Assembly (NCBI GenBank): GCA_017516925.1
Contig: JAFXAQ010000034.1
Location: forward strand, 1 to 38,213
Direction: 5' to 3'
DNA from: Oscillospiraceae bacterium
Lineage (GTDB): Bacteria > Bacillota > Clostridia > Oscillospirales > Oscillospiraceae
Length of the DNA stretch: 38,213 nucleotides
The notes below the pieces were generated by a model, which was given only the letters and a program-made list of their open reading frames with translations, was not told the origin of the DNA and did not search any database. The position numbers and the translations under genes are program-made. Positions 1 through 7,269 of this stretch are shown here, one piece after another (the first letter of the stretch is position 1; the number at the start of each line of letters is the position of its first letter).

Positions 1-225
1 GCTGATATCCTCAATCAGACCCTCCCGCATATAGCCGATTTTAGGACGTCCGCCGGAGGAAACCATTGCCAGGTCCTTTCGTACCAGCACCTCACCCATA
101 CCCAACGCATTGGCAAGGGTGGTCGCAGACATATAGGGAGAAGAATCCTCCGGTAAGCTTTTCAGATATGCCAAATAACTCGGCAAGCGCTTTAATACTG
201 CCTTTGAAATTTCCTTACGTTCCAT
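1..225 (-). CDS. rex: Rex-like redox-sensing repressor, N-terminal part (runs off the window)
   Basis: Reading from the ATG at 225 to the window edge gives 75 residues without a stop. The start MERKEISKAVLKRLPSYLAY and the later VRKDLA and IGY segments match the winged-helix N-terminus of Rex repressors, which sense NADH/NAD+ through a C-terminal Rossmann domain lying outside the window. The recognition region reads VSSGGRPKIGY where classical Rex has an FGxFGxxGxGY pattern, so this is a divergent branch and its DNA site may differ. A GAAAGGAA ribosome site precedes the ATG. It has its own promoter directly downstream of sigE. A Rex-like CoA-binding protein of other function remains possible. 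Confidence 0.75.
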   Translation of the reverse strand, partial: MERKEISKAVLKRLPSYLAYLKSLPEDSSPYMSATTLANALGMGEVLVRKDLAMVSSGGRPKIGYMREGLIEDIS

Positions 226-250
226 AAGTATATTCCTTTCGATACGGTAT

Positions 251-299
251 ATCGATATAATTCTTTATCGATTATAGCAAAGCAGTAAAGAAATTTCAA
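251..299 (-). promoter_or_regulatory. Promoter of the Rex-like gene with overlapping inverted repeat
   Basis: On the minus strand TTGAAA (299-294), a 17-bp spacer and TATAAT (276-271) form a near-consensus housekeeping promoter. A perfect 7-bp inverted repeat, ATCGATA-N8-TATCGAT (251-257 and 266-272), overlaps the -10 box and the expected start site, the position of an autorepressor operator. Further CGATA copies lie at 240-244 and 305-309. The promoter is read directly; the operator role is inferred. Confidence 0.7.
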
Positions 300-316
300 G
301 TAGTCGATAAAAATTT

Positions 317-1024
317 TTATGCGCAACTGGTTTGCCGCAGGATTTCTTTCCTAAGCTTAAGCATAATCCGCTTTTCCAAGCGGGATATATAGGATTGGGA
401 GATGCCCATCATTTGCGCCACATCCTTTTGGGTCAGCTCCGGATGTCCCTCCAGTCCAAAGCGCATAACCACAATCCTTCGTTCCCGTTCCGGAAGTGCC
501 TTCACCGCCTGTCGAAGCAGCGCCAAATCCACCGCATCCTCCATTGGACGTTCAATCATATCCTCCTCCGTACCCAAAATGTCAGACAGCAACAGTTCGT
601 TTCCGTCATAGTCCATATTGATGGGTTCGTCCAGAGATACCTCTGTTTTTTGATTGGAGATTTTTCGGATATGCATCAGTATCTCATTTTCAATACACCG
701 TGATGCATAAGTAGCCAGCTTAATATTTCTGTCCAGACGGTAAGTATCCACTGCTTTTATGAGCCCTATAGTACCGATAGAAATCAGGTCCTCCAGATTA
801 ACACCGGTATTTTCAAATCGTCGGGATATGAATACCACAAGGCGCAAATTGCGCTCAATGAGCAGCTTCTTCGCCTCCTCATCTCCCTGCTCCAGACGCT
901 GCAGCGCTTTTTGTTCCTGCTCTCCCTTCAATGGAGCCGGAAGAACATCACTGCCTCCGATATAGTGAATTTCCCGAGGGGATAAAATTCCGATTTTCCG
1001 TAGAAGTCCCCAAAACATTTTCAC
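317..1024 (-). CDS. sigE: Sporulation sigma factor SigE (pro-sigma-E)
   Basis: This is the early mother-cell sigma factor of sporulation, made as an inactive precursor and cleaved by SpoIIGA. About 235 residues, close to the 239 of Bacillus subtilis SigE. Visible marks are the short hydrophobic/basic pro-region ([12 protein letters not shown]), the YIGGS junction, the region 2 core ([43 protein letters not shown]) and the region 4 helix-turn-helix ([23 protein letters not shown], at the C-terminus). I chose the GTG at 1024 because AGGAGG at 1039-1034 lies 9 nt upstream; the ATG at 1018 would leave 15 nt. The GTG shares bases with the spoIIGA stop (GTGA), so translation is probably coupled. 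sigG, which often follows sigE, is absent here. Confidence 0.95.
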   Translation of the reverse strand: MKMFWGLLRKIGILSPREIHYIGGSDVLPAPLKGEQEQKALQRLEQGDEEAKKLLIERNLRLVVFISRRFENTGVNLEDLISIGTIGLIKAVDTYRLDRNIKLATYASRCIENEILMHIRKISNQKTEVSLDEPINMDYDGNELLLSDILGTEEDMIERPMEDAVDLALLRQAVKALPERERRIVVMRFGLEGHPELTQKDVAQMMGISQSYISRLEKRIMLKLRKEILRQTSCA

Positions 1025-1797
1025 GATGCCATACCTCCTGTCAATGCCTGATAAGCTCCTTCCCTGCTTAGCCGTTCCGGGGCAAACGCCACCAAAGAGC
1101 TTCCCTGCCATTTGCCGATTTTTACCCGGGGGATTCTCATCGCCAGCAATAATCCACCCGGTTGTCCAACGGCGCTATACGGAATAAGCCGCAGCCCGGG
1201 CAGCTCACCCCGGCTTATGGTTTCCAGAGGCGCAGACAGCTGCTGCCTGGTAAGCCCTGTCAGGCGCCCCGCAATTTCATCGCAAACCACAAGAACCGGT
1301 CTGCCGGTGATAGGGTCCCGCAGACTGTTTCCGGTGTCGCACAGCGCCGTCAGCCGTATATGTGTCCTGCCGTATTGCAATTCCACCGGAACATAATTGA
1401 CACTTCCGGGACCGGAACGAAAGCCGAATGTACAAACTGCCGTAAGTATCGCAGCGGCCGTGAGCAAACTGAAAAAATCCCCCTCACCTATCGCCAGAGC
1501 AAAGCCGCCCAATGCCATACTCAGCAAAAGAAATACAAGGGTCCTGCGCAAACCACTGACAGAAAAGCCAAAGCTTACAGAGCCAATTAAGAACATCAGG
1601 AGCACTCTGTAAAAAATGGCACCCAAGAATGCCAAGCCCGGCAGCAAGCAAGCACCGGCATACAGGCTGCCAAGCAATGCTCCCAGCGCTGCTTTCCCCC
1701 ATCCCGGCGGATATCCGGAAAGGCGGTTAGTTCCCAGCAAAAGCAGATAATCCACCAGAAAATTCAGCAGAATCACCATATCCAGATATACTGTCAT
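1021..1797 (-). CDS. spoIIGA: Sigma-E processing peptidase SpoIIGA
   Basis: This membrane-bound aspartic protease removes the pro-sequence of SigE after a signal from the forespore. The 258-residue protein has about five hydrophobic segments in its first half (from [16 protein letters not shown] to [16 protein letters not shown]) and a cytoplasmic second half with the catalytic motif [12 protein letters not shown], the Asp near residue 154. Length and layout match the family. The ATG at 1797 is preceded by a GGAGG-rich ribosome site; a longer reading from 1848 would run back over the promoter. It overlaps sigE by 4 nt in the standard spoIIG operon order. Confidence 0.93.
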   Translation of the reverse strand: MTVYLDMVILLNFLVDYLLLLGTNRLSGYPPGWGKAALGALLGSLYAGACLLPGLAFLGAIFYRVLLMFLIGSVSFGFSVSGLRRTLVFLLLSMALGGFALAIGEGDFFSLLTAAAILTAVCTFGFRSGPGSVNYVPVELQYGRTHIRLTALCDTGNSLRDPITGRPVLVVCDEIAGRLTGLTRQQLSAPLETISRGELPGLRLIPYSAVGQPGGLLLAMRIPRVKIGKWQGSSLVAFAPERLSREGAYQALTGGMAS

Positions 1798-1828
1798 AGT
1801 TTTGTCCCCCCTCCGTGAATGTAACAAC

Positions 1829-1861
1829 AGTATACCTGTCCGGGACAAAAAATTCCGTCAA
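1829..1861 (-). promoter_or_regulatory. spoIIG-type promoter with long 21-bp spacer
   Basis: Minus strand TTGACG (1861-1856) and TATACT (1834-1829) are separated by 21 bp. In B. subtilis the spoIIG promoter has near-consensus SigA boxes 22 bp apart and needs Spo0A-P to work; this site has the same abnormal geometry in front of the same gene. The -35 region reads TTTGACG, 5 of 7 matches to the reverse complement (TTCGACA) of the Spo0A box. A TGTCC-G-GGACA palindrome (1837-1847) lies in the spacer. Confidence 0.65.
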
Positions 1862-1939
1862 AGCTTCGCCCGGAATTGAAGCCAGAAATCGTCTGCGCAC
1901 CACGCAGACTTACCCAGCTGTTATAAAAATCAAAAAAAG

Positions 1940-1964
1940 CGGCAGCTGTTTTTCTCAGCTGCCG
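1940..1964 (-). terminator. Rho-independent terminator of the COG0523-rarA-DUF951 operon
   Basis: A perfect 9-bp stem, CGGCAGCTG (1940-1948) with CAGCTGCCG (1956-1964), is followed on the minus strand by a long T-rich tract (1939 down to about 1922). The stop codon of the DUF951 gene (1957-1955) falls in the hairpin itself. Confidence 0.85.
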
Positions 1965-2158
1965 TTTGTTTCTGTCGAGGCTTCTCTTTCGATTTTCCGG
2001 ATATTTTTTTCAGCCTTGAAACGGGGTGTCATCACCTCATGTCCGCACCCTAAGCATTTCAGGCGAAAATCCGCACCGGTACGCAAGACCCGCCAGCGCT
2101 TTTCGCCGCAAGGGTGCGCTTTTTTCATCAGCAAAATATCATTGAGCCGTACGTCCAT
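1955..2158 (-). CDS. DUF951 family protein
   Basis: A 67-residue soluble protein with the DUF951 signature: MDVRLNDILLMKKAHPCG, then W..LRTGADFRLKCLGCGHEVMTPR. The CLGC pair and the Cys-Gly near residues 17-18 could hold a metal or form a small zinc-ribbon-like fold; no function is established for the family. Its ATG overlaps the last base of the rarA stop (TAATG), so it is the last gene of that operon and probably translationally coupled. Its own stop lies inside the operon terminator. Confidence 0.85.
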   Translation of the reverse strand: MDVRLNDILLMKKAHPCGEKRWRVLRTGADFRLKCLGCGHEVMTPRFKAEKNIRKIEREASTETNGS

Positions 2159-3423
2159 TATTTATCCCCCTTTATGGCATCCCAATACTGCTTTGCCGCC
2201 TGCTCCAACTTGTTATCACCATAGGAATAATAGTGGGTGCCCACAAGCGAATCGGGCAAATATTGCTGCTTTACCCAACGGTTGGGGTAATCGTGGGGAT
2301 ATTGGTAGCCTTGTTCACGCTCCTGGGTGTAGGTATCGGCGTGCATATTCTGCAGGTGCCTGGGGAAATCTCCCCCCTTACCCTTTCGCACATCATCAAG
2401 CGCCATATCCAGTGCAATATGTCCGGTGTTGGATTTCGGCGAGGTAGCCATCAGCACCGCCGCATCGCCTAAAGGTATCCGGGCTTCCGGCATCCCAATT
2501 TTCAACGCAATATCCACGCAGGCATTGACTATGGGGATAATCATCGGATATGCAAGACCCACATCCTCTGCCGCCACCACCATAAGCCGACGACAGGCAG
2601 ACTGCAGCTGGCCCGCCTCCAGAAGCCGGGCCAGATAATGCACCGCCGCATCCGGGTCAGAGCCACGGATACTCTTTTGCAGGGCAGAGAGCAAATCATA
2701 GTAATTATCCCCGTCCCGGTCTGCACGCAAGGCGCTTTTCTGGGTGACGGTCTTGGCATCCTCCAAGGTCAGGCTGATCGTGTTGTCCGTAATCACAGAG
2801 GCTGAGAACAACACCTCCACCGCATTCATTGCTTTCCGCAAATCACCGCCACAGGCTCCTGCAATATACTCCAGTGTGCCCGTTTCTGCCTTGGCAGTCA
2901 CGTTATTGCGCTGCTCCAGATACTCCACCGCCCGCTTGACAGCCTGTAAGGCAGCTGCGGCGGTTATCTGTTTAAACTCGAACACTGTGGAACGGCTTAA
3001 AATGGCATTAAACACATAGAAATAGGGGTTTTCTGTGGTGGATGCAATCAGGGTGATTTTTCCGTTTTCGATATACTCCAGTAAGGATTGTTGCTGCTTT
3101 TTATTAAAGGACTGAATCTCGTCCAGATATAACAGCACGCCGTTTGGCGCCATAAAGGTATCCAGCTGGGAAACAATGTTCTTAATGTCCGCAGTGGATG
3201 CTGTGGTGGCATTAAGCTGGTAGAGCGTGCGGTTTGTCTGCTTGGCAATAATATTGGCAACTGTGGTTTTTCCGGTACCGCTGGGTCCGTAGAAAATCAT
3301 ATTGGGGATATTTCCGGAAGCAACCAGCCGGCGCAAAATACCGCCTTCGCCTAAAATATGCTCCTGACCGTATATTTCATCCAGTGTCTGTGGACGCAAC
3401 AAATCTGCCAAGGGCTGATACAT
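2158..3423 (-). CDS. rarA: Replication-associated recombination protein A (RarA/MgsA AAA+ ATPase)
   Basis: A clamp-loader-like AAA+ ATPase that acts at stalled replication forks. The 421 residues equal the usual Bacillus length. Visible motifs are Walker A GPSGTGKTT (residues 46-54), Walker B LLYLDEIQSFNKK (Asp101-Glu102), a sensor-1-like IASTTENPYF segment, and the C-terminal tetramerisation/MgsA region with GSDPDAAVHYLARLL, EDVGLAYP and the PKSN and HLQNMHAD segments. AGGAAG precedes the ATG. The gene lies 18 nt behind the second COG0523 GTPase and overlaps the DUF951 gene by 1 nt; no functional link between fork repair and metal GTPases is evident. Confidence 0.95.
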   Translation of the reverse strand: MYQPLADLLRPQTLDEIYGQEHILGEGGILRRLVASGNIPNMIFYGPSGTGKTTVANIIAKQTNRTLYQLNATTASTADIKNIVSQLDTFMAPNGVLLYLDEIQSFNKKQQQSLLEYIENGKITLIASTTENPYFYVFNAILSRSTVFEFKQITAAAALQAVKRAVEYLEQRNNVTAKAETGTLEYIAGACGGDLRKAMNAVEVLFSASVITDNTISLTLEDAKTVTQKSALRADRDGDNYYDLLSALQKSIRGSDPDAAVHYLARLLEAGQLQSACRRLMVVAAEDVGLAYPMIIPIVNACVDIALKIGMPEARIPLGDAAVLMATSPKSNTGHIALDMALDDVRKGKGGDFPRHLQNMHADTYTQEREQGYQYPHDYPNRWVKQQYLPDSLVGTHYYSYGDNKLEQAAKQYWDAIKGDK

Positions 3424-3441
3424 ACGCCGTCTTCCTTTCTT

Positions 3442-4386
3442 TTAAAATGTGGCTACATCGGGGCTTGCAGCCGGCACACCGGCTTCCACCTTCTGCGCAT
3501 AAAGCACAGGACCGGTCTCCCCTTTGTACAAGGGGTGTTTTTCCGCCTTGATTTTTGCAGTAACCATCACCCAGGACCTGGGCTCCAATTTGGCAGCTTC
3601 TGCATAACTGCAGGGAATGCCACAAAACTGAATGTCGTCCTGGCAGCAGGTCATCACAAACCGCCCCGGGGCAAACATATTTTCCTTTGTCCGGCGCAGC
3701 AGGGCAACCTGCCCCTTGAACCGGACGGTTTTACCGTCGTATTTCGCCGGTTCCTCTGACACATCCCGGTACCACAAAGCATAGTCTCCATCCTTGACAT
3801 CAATCACCGGCGCATTGATATCAAAGGGCAGCGGGTCTTCGATTTCATCAAAGGCAGTTGTACCGTCCAGATAGTCATATAAAATATCCATACGGCGGTT
3901 GGCTGCCCGGACAAGCTTATGAAGCGGCATTGTGTCAGCACCGGGCTGCAGCCGGTTAAATACTACCATCTGACCGCCAACCAGCTTGTCCATCACAAGA
4001 TTGCGCATATTGGCATTATAGGCTTCAAAGGTGGTAGCATCGGCGAACATAACCTCCTGTGCCACAACCCACTCCTCCGGGAAGCGGCTGTAAAGATCCC
4101 CTACCAGCTGCATACCGTTTAATTCCGCAACCACACGCTGCGCCCGGTATTTTTTTGCCAATGCCTGCAGCTCCTTAGTGGTGACCTTTTGCTGGTCCAA
4201 AACCTCCAGAAATACGTTTTGTGCCGGATATGCGGAAAAATCGTATTCTTCCTCGCCCTCTTCAAACACCAAAAGCAAGGTCCGTTCACCGGCATTAAAC
4301 CGGGGGTCCTCCAAGGTTTCCTGAATAAATTTGGTTTTTCCCGAATCCAGAAAGCCGGTAAAAGCATAAACAGGAATTTGTGTCAT
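3442..4386 (-). CDS. Divergent COG0523 (CobW/G3E) GTPase with YcgQ/TIGR03943-like C-terminal domain
   Basis: The 314-residue protein begins with a G3E GTPase domain: VYAFTGFLDSGKTKFIQ (P-loop at residues 11-18). It lacks the CxCC metal motif typical of metallochaperone members, and the usual NKxD guanine motif is replaced by NRLQ. After about residue 215 it has no CobW C-terminal domain; it carries YDGKTVRFKGQVAL..., GRFVMTCCQDDIQFCG and WVMVTAKI, which recall the C-terminal OB-like part of YcgQ/TIGR03943 proteins that partner with YcgR-type permeases. Such proteins are linked to metal, probably zinc, handling, but the substrate here is unknown. It starts 3 nt after the stop of the His-rich GTPase. 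The domain assignment is from memory of the motif, without a search. Confidence 0.75.
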   Translation of the reverse strand: MTQIPVYAFTGFLDSGKTKFIQETLEDPRFNAGERTLLLVFEEGEEEYDFSAYPAQNVFLEVLDQQKVTTKELQALAKKYRAQRVVAELNGMQLVGDLYSRFPEEWVVAQEVMFADATTFEAYNANMRNLVMDKLVGGQMVVFNRLQPGADTMPLHKLVRAANRRMDILYDYLDGTTAFDEIEDPLPFDINAPVIDVKDGDYALWYRDVSEEPAKYDGKTVRFKGQVALLRRTKENMFAPGRFVMTCCQDDIQFCGIPCSYAEAAKLEPRSWVMVTAKIKAEKHPLYKGETGPVLYAQKVEAGVPAASPDVATF

Positions 4387-4389
4387 AGC

Positions 4390-5517
4390 TTACACTCCAA
4401 ACAATTCCGCAATCTTGTGCTCGTCAAGCTCTGCGCCGATAACGCACAGCTTTCCGGTAATTTCCGCGCTGCCGTAACGTACATTGCGCTCCTCGGGAAC
4501 ATAATCAAAATGAATCCACTTGCCGTTTTGCTCCGGAACAATACCCTTGGCACGCAAAACAAAGCCGTATTTCTGGCTGTCCAATTGCTGAAGCGCTGCT
4601 TCAATCTCTTCCAGCGTGAATTTCCGGGCAGTCTCCACGCCCCAGGAGGTAAATACCTCGTCAGCGTGGTGATGGTGATGTTCGTGGTGGTCGTGTCCGC
4701 AGCAGCAGTGCTCCTCATCGTGGTGATGATGGTGCTCGTGGTGATCGTGTCCGCAGCAGCAGTGCTCCTCATCATGGTGATGATGGTGCTCGTGGTGATC
4801 GTGTCCGCAGCAGCAGTGCTCCTCGTCGTGGTGATGATGGTGCTCGTGGTGATCGTGTCCGCAGCAGCAGTGCTCTTCGTGATGATGCGCCTGCGCCAGT
4901 TCTTCCAACGCTGCCGCCAAGGTTGCCTTGCCCTCCAGCGCCGCCACAATCTGCTCGCCGGTCAGTTCTTCCCAGGGAGTTGTAATAATCGTGGCATCAG
5001 CATTGTGCTCCCGAAGCATAGCAACTGCAGTGTCCAGTTTTTGCTGCGGAATGTTTCCGGTACGGGAAAGAATAATGGTGGAAGCAGTTTCAATCTGGTT
5101 GTTGTAGAACTCGCCAAAGTTCTTCATATAAATCTTCACCTTGCCTGCATCCGCAACAGCCACCGTATAGCCCAAAGACACATCAGCGCTTGTAACCTTC
5201 TCCACTGCGCTGATAACATCCGACAGCTTGCCAACACCGGAAGGCTCAATGAGGATTCTGTCCGGGTTGTACTGCGAGATTACCTGGGTCAGCGCCTTGC
5301 CGAAATCACCAACCAGACTGCAGCAGATACAGCCGGAATTCATTTCCGTAATGTTCACACCGGCATCCTTTAAAAAGCCACCGTCAATACCGATTTCGCC
5401 AAATTCATTTTCAATCAGCACCAGCTTCTGCCCGGCATAGCTTTCGGAAATCATTTTCTTAATCAGCGTGGTCTTGCCCGCCCCAAGAAAACCGGAATAG
5501 ATATCAATTTTTGTCAT
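4390..5517 (-). CDS. COG0523 (CobW-like) metal GTPase with His/Cys-rich repeat region
   Basis: A G3E-family GTPase thought to load or traffic a transition metal (Zn, Co or Ni). The ATG at 5517 opens directly into IYSGFLGAGKTTLIKK (P-loop, residues 9-16). The metal motif GCICC is at residues 62-66 and EPSG, the switch region, near 91. NKxD is replaced by SRTG. From residue 201 come HHH and four copies of the unit EEHCCCGHDHHEHHHHHD, together about 39 His and 12 Cys in under 80 residues. The CobW C-terminal domain follows (about 280-375). The His/Cys run is probably a metal store or buffer. It is first in the operon, with its own promoter and a palindromic candidate operator. The longer in-frame reading to 5580 would cross that promoter. 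Confidence 0.88.
   Translation of the reverse strand: MTKIDIYSGFLGAGKTTLIKKMISESYAGQKLVLIENEFGEIGIDGGFLKDAGVNITEMNSGCICCSLVGDFGKALTQVISQYNPDRILIEPSGVGKLSDVISAVEKVTSADVSLGYTVAVADAGKVKIYMKNFGEFYNNQIETASTIILSRTGNIPQQKLDTAVAMLREHNADATIITTPWEELTGEQIVAALEGKATLAAALEELAQAHHHEEHCCCGHDHHEHHHHHDEEHCCCGHDHHEHHHHHDEEHCCCGHDHHEHHHHHDEEHCCCGHDHHEHHHHHADEVFTSWGVETARKFTLEEIEAALQQLDSQKYGFVLRAKGIVPEQNGKWIHFDYVPEERNVRYGSAEITGKLCVIGAELDEHKIAELFGV
4663..4878 (-). repeat. Four tandem 54-bp repeats coding for 18-residue His/Cys units
   Basis: The phase marker CTCCTC recurs at 4711, 4765 and 4819, with CTCTTC at 4873, giving four units of exactly 54 bp. Within each 18-residue unit nine residues are His and three are consecutive Cys. 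The units differ at a few synonymous bases (for example ATC/GTC and GTGGTGG/GTGGTGA). The other strand of this stretch reads as artificial hydrophobic repeats and is not a gene. Confidence 0.95.
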
Positions 5518-5528
5518 AAATACACCTT

Positions 5529-5580
5529 CTGTACAAATTTTTACAGCACATATTATAACACCATATTTTTCTTTACACAA
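5529..5580 (-). promoter_or_regulatory. Promoter and candidate operator of the metal-GTPase operon
   Basis: Minus strand TTGTGT (5580-5575), 17-bp spacer and TATAAT (5557-5552). Over the expected start point (about 5545) lies an 18-bp palindrome, CTGTAcAAATTTtTACAG (5529-5546), with one mismatched pair in lower case. That position would block transcription when bound. The sequence is not one I recognise as a Zur, Fur, MntR or NikR box. The promoter is observed; the operator is inferred. Confidence 0.65.
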
Positions 5581-5679
5581 GTGAAAAATAATTCTTCGAC
5601 AGGATTTCCTTGTATCCTCAAAAATAAGGCGTTATTTTATGATCAGGCGGTCATTCTCCCCGAATGCGACAACCGCCCT

Positions 5680-5710
5680 AAAAATGCCGCTACGTGTGAA
5701 ACGTAGCGGC
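5680..5710 (-). terminator. Terminator after the sipL-like gene
   Basis: A perfect 10-bp stem, GCCGCTACGT (5686-5695) with ACGTAGCGGC (5701-5710), 5-nt loop, followed on the minus strand by a run of T (5684-5680). It directly follows the stop of the DUF3794/LysM gene. Confidence 0.9.
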
Positions 5711-5717
5711 GTCCTTT

Positions 5718-7217
5718 TTAGCGAACCGGTATCAGGAGCATTTGGGTTTGCTCCGGTTCTGACTGCAGATTGTTTGCTTTTTGAATATCCGCAACCGTGG
5801 AACCGGCAGATTTGGCAATTTCCCAGAGGCTGTCGTTACCTGCGCAGCGCAGTATCAGGCTGGGTCTGCCCGGGTCCAGCTCTGCAGCCTCTCCTGTTTC
5901 CAGATTTGTCAGATACTCCATACTCTGGGCAAAAACTGTGTTGGTTTGTAGCTGGATGGGGGCTGACAGGGCTACCTCCCCCGGACCGGCAGCGCCAGTT
6001 GGTCTGCCAATAGGTAATACGGACATTTCCAACTCCACATTATCGTCAGCAGATATTGTGTGGGGGCTCTCCCAGCGGACTGTAGCTGTTTGCAGCTCAC
6101 CGTCCGGAGAATAGCCCAGAACCTGAAATGTGCCGCTAAGGGTCGCATGAACCGTATCTCCCTGATGGTGCATACCCGGATTTTCCGGATAGAAGCACAC
6201 ATCCAAAACACGCAGCATATCTGTTTGCAGGTTTTGCTGGGCGGTAACCGTATCTGCACGGCTATCCAAAATTGCCGGGATATCCACTTTACTCCACTGG
6301 GGTGTCAATTGCCGTGTAAGAGAATAGGCATCCTCCGCAATTTCCACAGTGGCAGTATCGTACAGTGTATACTGTCCGGAAAGACCCACCTTCAAATTCA
6401 AGGTGTTATCCTCGCTGGGCTCCAGCTCCAGGGATGTAACAGCGAAGCATATGTCTGCCTGCGCCTGGGGCGCATAGTCCCGGTTTAACTGGCTGTACTG
6501 AGAAAAGGGTAAATCATGCTCCCAGGTATGCAATTGTCCGTCCGTTCCCCGGTACAAAGCACCCAGACCGGCAATGCCACGCATCACCAGCTTATCCGCA
6601 ACCACCTTCATCTCTGAAAGGCTGGGGTTAATCCAGTATCGCAACAGTTTTTCTATCGGCACATTGGTATTTGGCACACTGAGGTTTTCCTCCAGGTGGA
6701 AGGCCTTCTCCCCCATTTCCACAGGCAAGCGCAATGGATATGTCTTTTTCAGCACCTGAATATCCTCAGGCAGCTGCTCCGGTGTGTACAGCTCCAGCTC
6801 CTCCGGAACCGTAGCCTGTCCCAAAATTCCCACAGAGGCACGGACCATCATTTTCCGGGCAGACAGCGTTCTTGCATCCACGCTGCGCAGCATAGGAATT
6901 ACCTGCAAATTCCCTTCCCGGGTTGTTTCCGGAAAATCCCAGGTCTGCTGAAAGGGCAGCCATGTCTCCAGCTGCTGAACAGCAGAACCGTCCTCCGGCA
7001 AATACAGCACCCATACCATCACTCCACCGGTCACACCGGCAGAGCTGGCATGCCAATCCTTACCCCGGATAATCATTTGTCCCCAGGCGGTAAGTACTGT
7101 GCCGATATCCGGCATTCCCTCAGGAACACGAACCTCTTGGGTCTGCTCCTGGGAAAGATACTGCCTGCATACAGTTTTCAGGCAGGGAAACACTGATTTT
7201 TGAAACTGAATTTCCAT
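5718..7217 (-). CDS. sipL: SipL-like spore morphogenesis protein (DUF3794 and LysM)
   Basis: A 499-residue soluble protein with an N-terminal and a central region of DUF3794 type (for example LSVPNTNVPIEKLL and the YTLYDTATVEIAEDAYS stretch, each followed by beta-rich sequence) and a C-terminal LysM domain (from about residue 450: LRCAGNDSLWEIAKSAGSTV, then NNLQSEPEQTQMLLIPV). This is the architecture of Clostridioides SipL, which binds SpoIVA and anchors the coat at the forespore surface. The ATG at 7217 has an AGGAG site; an upstream in-frame ATG at 7292 would overlap the promoter. A SigE-like promoter lies just upstream, which supports mother-cell expression. Other DUF3794/LysM proteins exist in Clostridia, so orthology with SipL is likely but not proven. 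Confidence 0.82.
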   Translation of the reverse strand: MEIQFQKSVFPCLKTVCRQYLSQEQTQEVRVPEGMPDIGTVLTAWGQMIIRGKDWHASSAGVTGGVMVWVLYLPEDGSAVQQLETWLPFQQTWDFPETTREGNLQVIPMLRSVDARTLSARKMMVRASVGILGQATVPEELELYTPEQLPEDIQVLKKTYPLRLPVEMGEKAFHLEENLSVPNTNVPIEKLLRYWINPSLSEMKVVADKLVMRGIAGLGALYRGTDGQLHTWEHDLPFSQYSQLNRDYAPQAQADICFAVTSLELEPSEDNTLNLKVGLSGQYTLYDTATVEIAEDAYSLTRQLTPQWSKVDIPAILDSRADTVTAQQNLQTDMLRVLDVCFYPENPGMHHQGDTVHATLSGTFQVLGYSPDGELQTATVRWESPHTISADDNVELEMSVLPIGRPTGAAGPGEVALSAPIQLQTNTVFAQSMEYLTNLETGEAAELDPGRPSLILRCAGNDSLWEIAKSAGSTVADIQKANNLQSEPEQTQMLLIPVR

Positions 7218-7240
7218 AGCAGTCACTCCTTTGCTACCAA

Positions 7241-7269
7241 AGCGTATGCGGTGCGGGACAAGTTTATGA
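7241..7269 (-). promoter_or_regulatory. SigE-type promoter in front of the sipL-like gene
   Basis: On the minus strand TCATAAA (7269-7263), a 14-bp spacer and CATACGCT (7248-7241). Sigma-E promoters have an ATA-centred -35 box and a CATACAnT -10 box about 14 bp apart. The -10 is 7 of 8 by that rule. It is 23 nt upstream of the ATG. No SigA-like boxes are better placed. Confidence 0.6.

Noticed and set aside
1891-1909. GTCTGCG/CGCAGAC hairpin upstream of the spoIIGA promoter considered as a second terminator
   Set aside because: No T-run on either strand; a strong terminator already lies at 1940-1964.
4663-4878. Regular 54-bp repeats considered as a CRISPR array
   Set aside because: No unique spacers; the repeats are contiguous and code for a His/Cys peptide in frame.
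4189-5373. A 394-codon plus-strand frame with repeated hydrophobic Val/Ala/Leu stretches, looking like a membrane protein
   Set aside because: It is the reverse strand of the GTPase genes; the hydrophobic repeats are the complement of the His/Cys codons. No ribosome site or family match.
5595-5601. A perfect Spo0A-box heptamer (TGTCGAA, minus strand) upstream of the metal-GTPase promoter
   Set aside because: A 7-mer is expected several times by chance in 38 kb on two strands, and no sporulation role is suggested by the genes.
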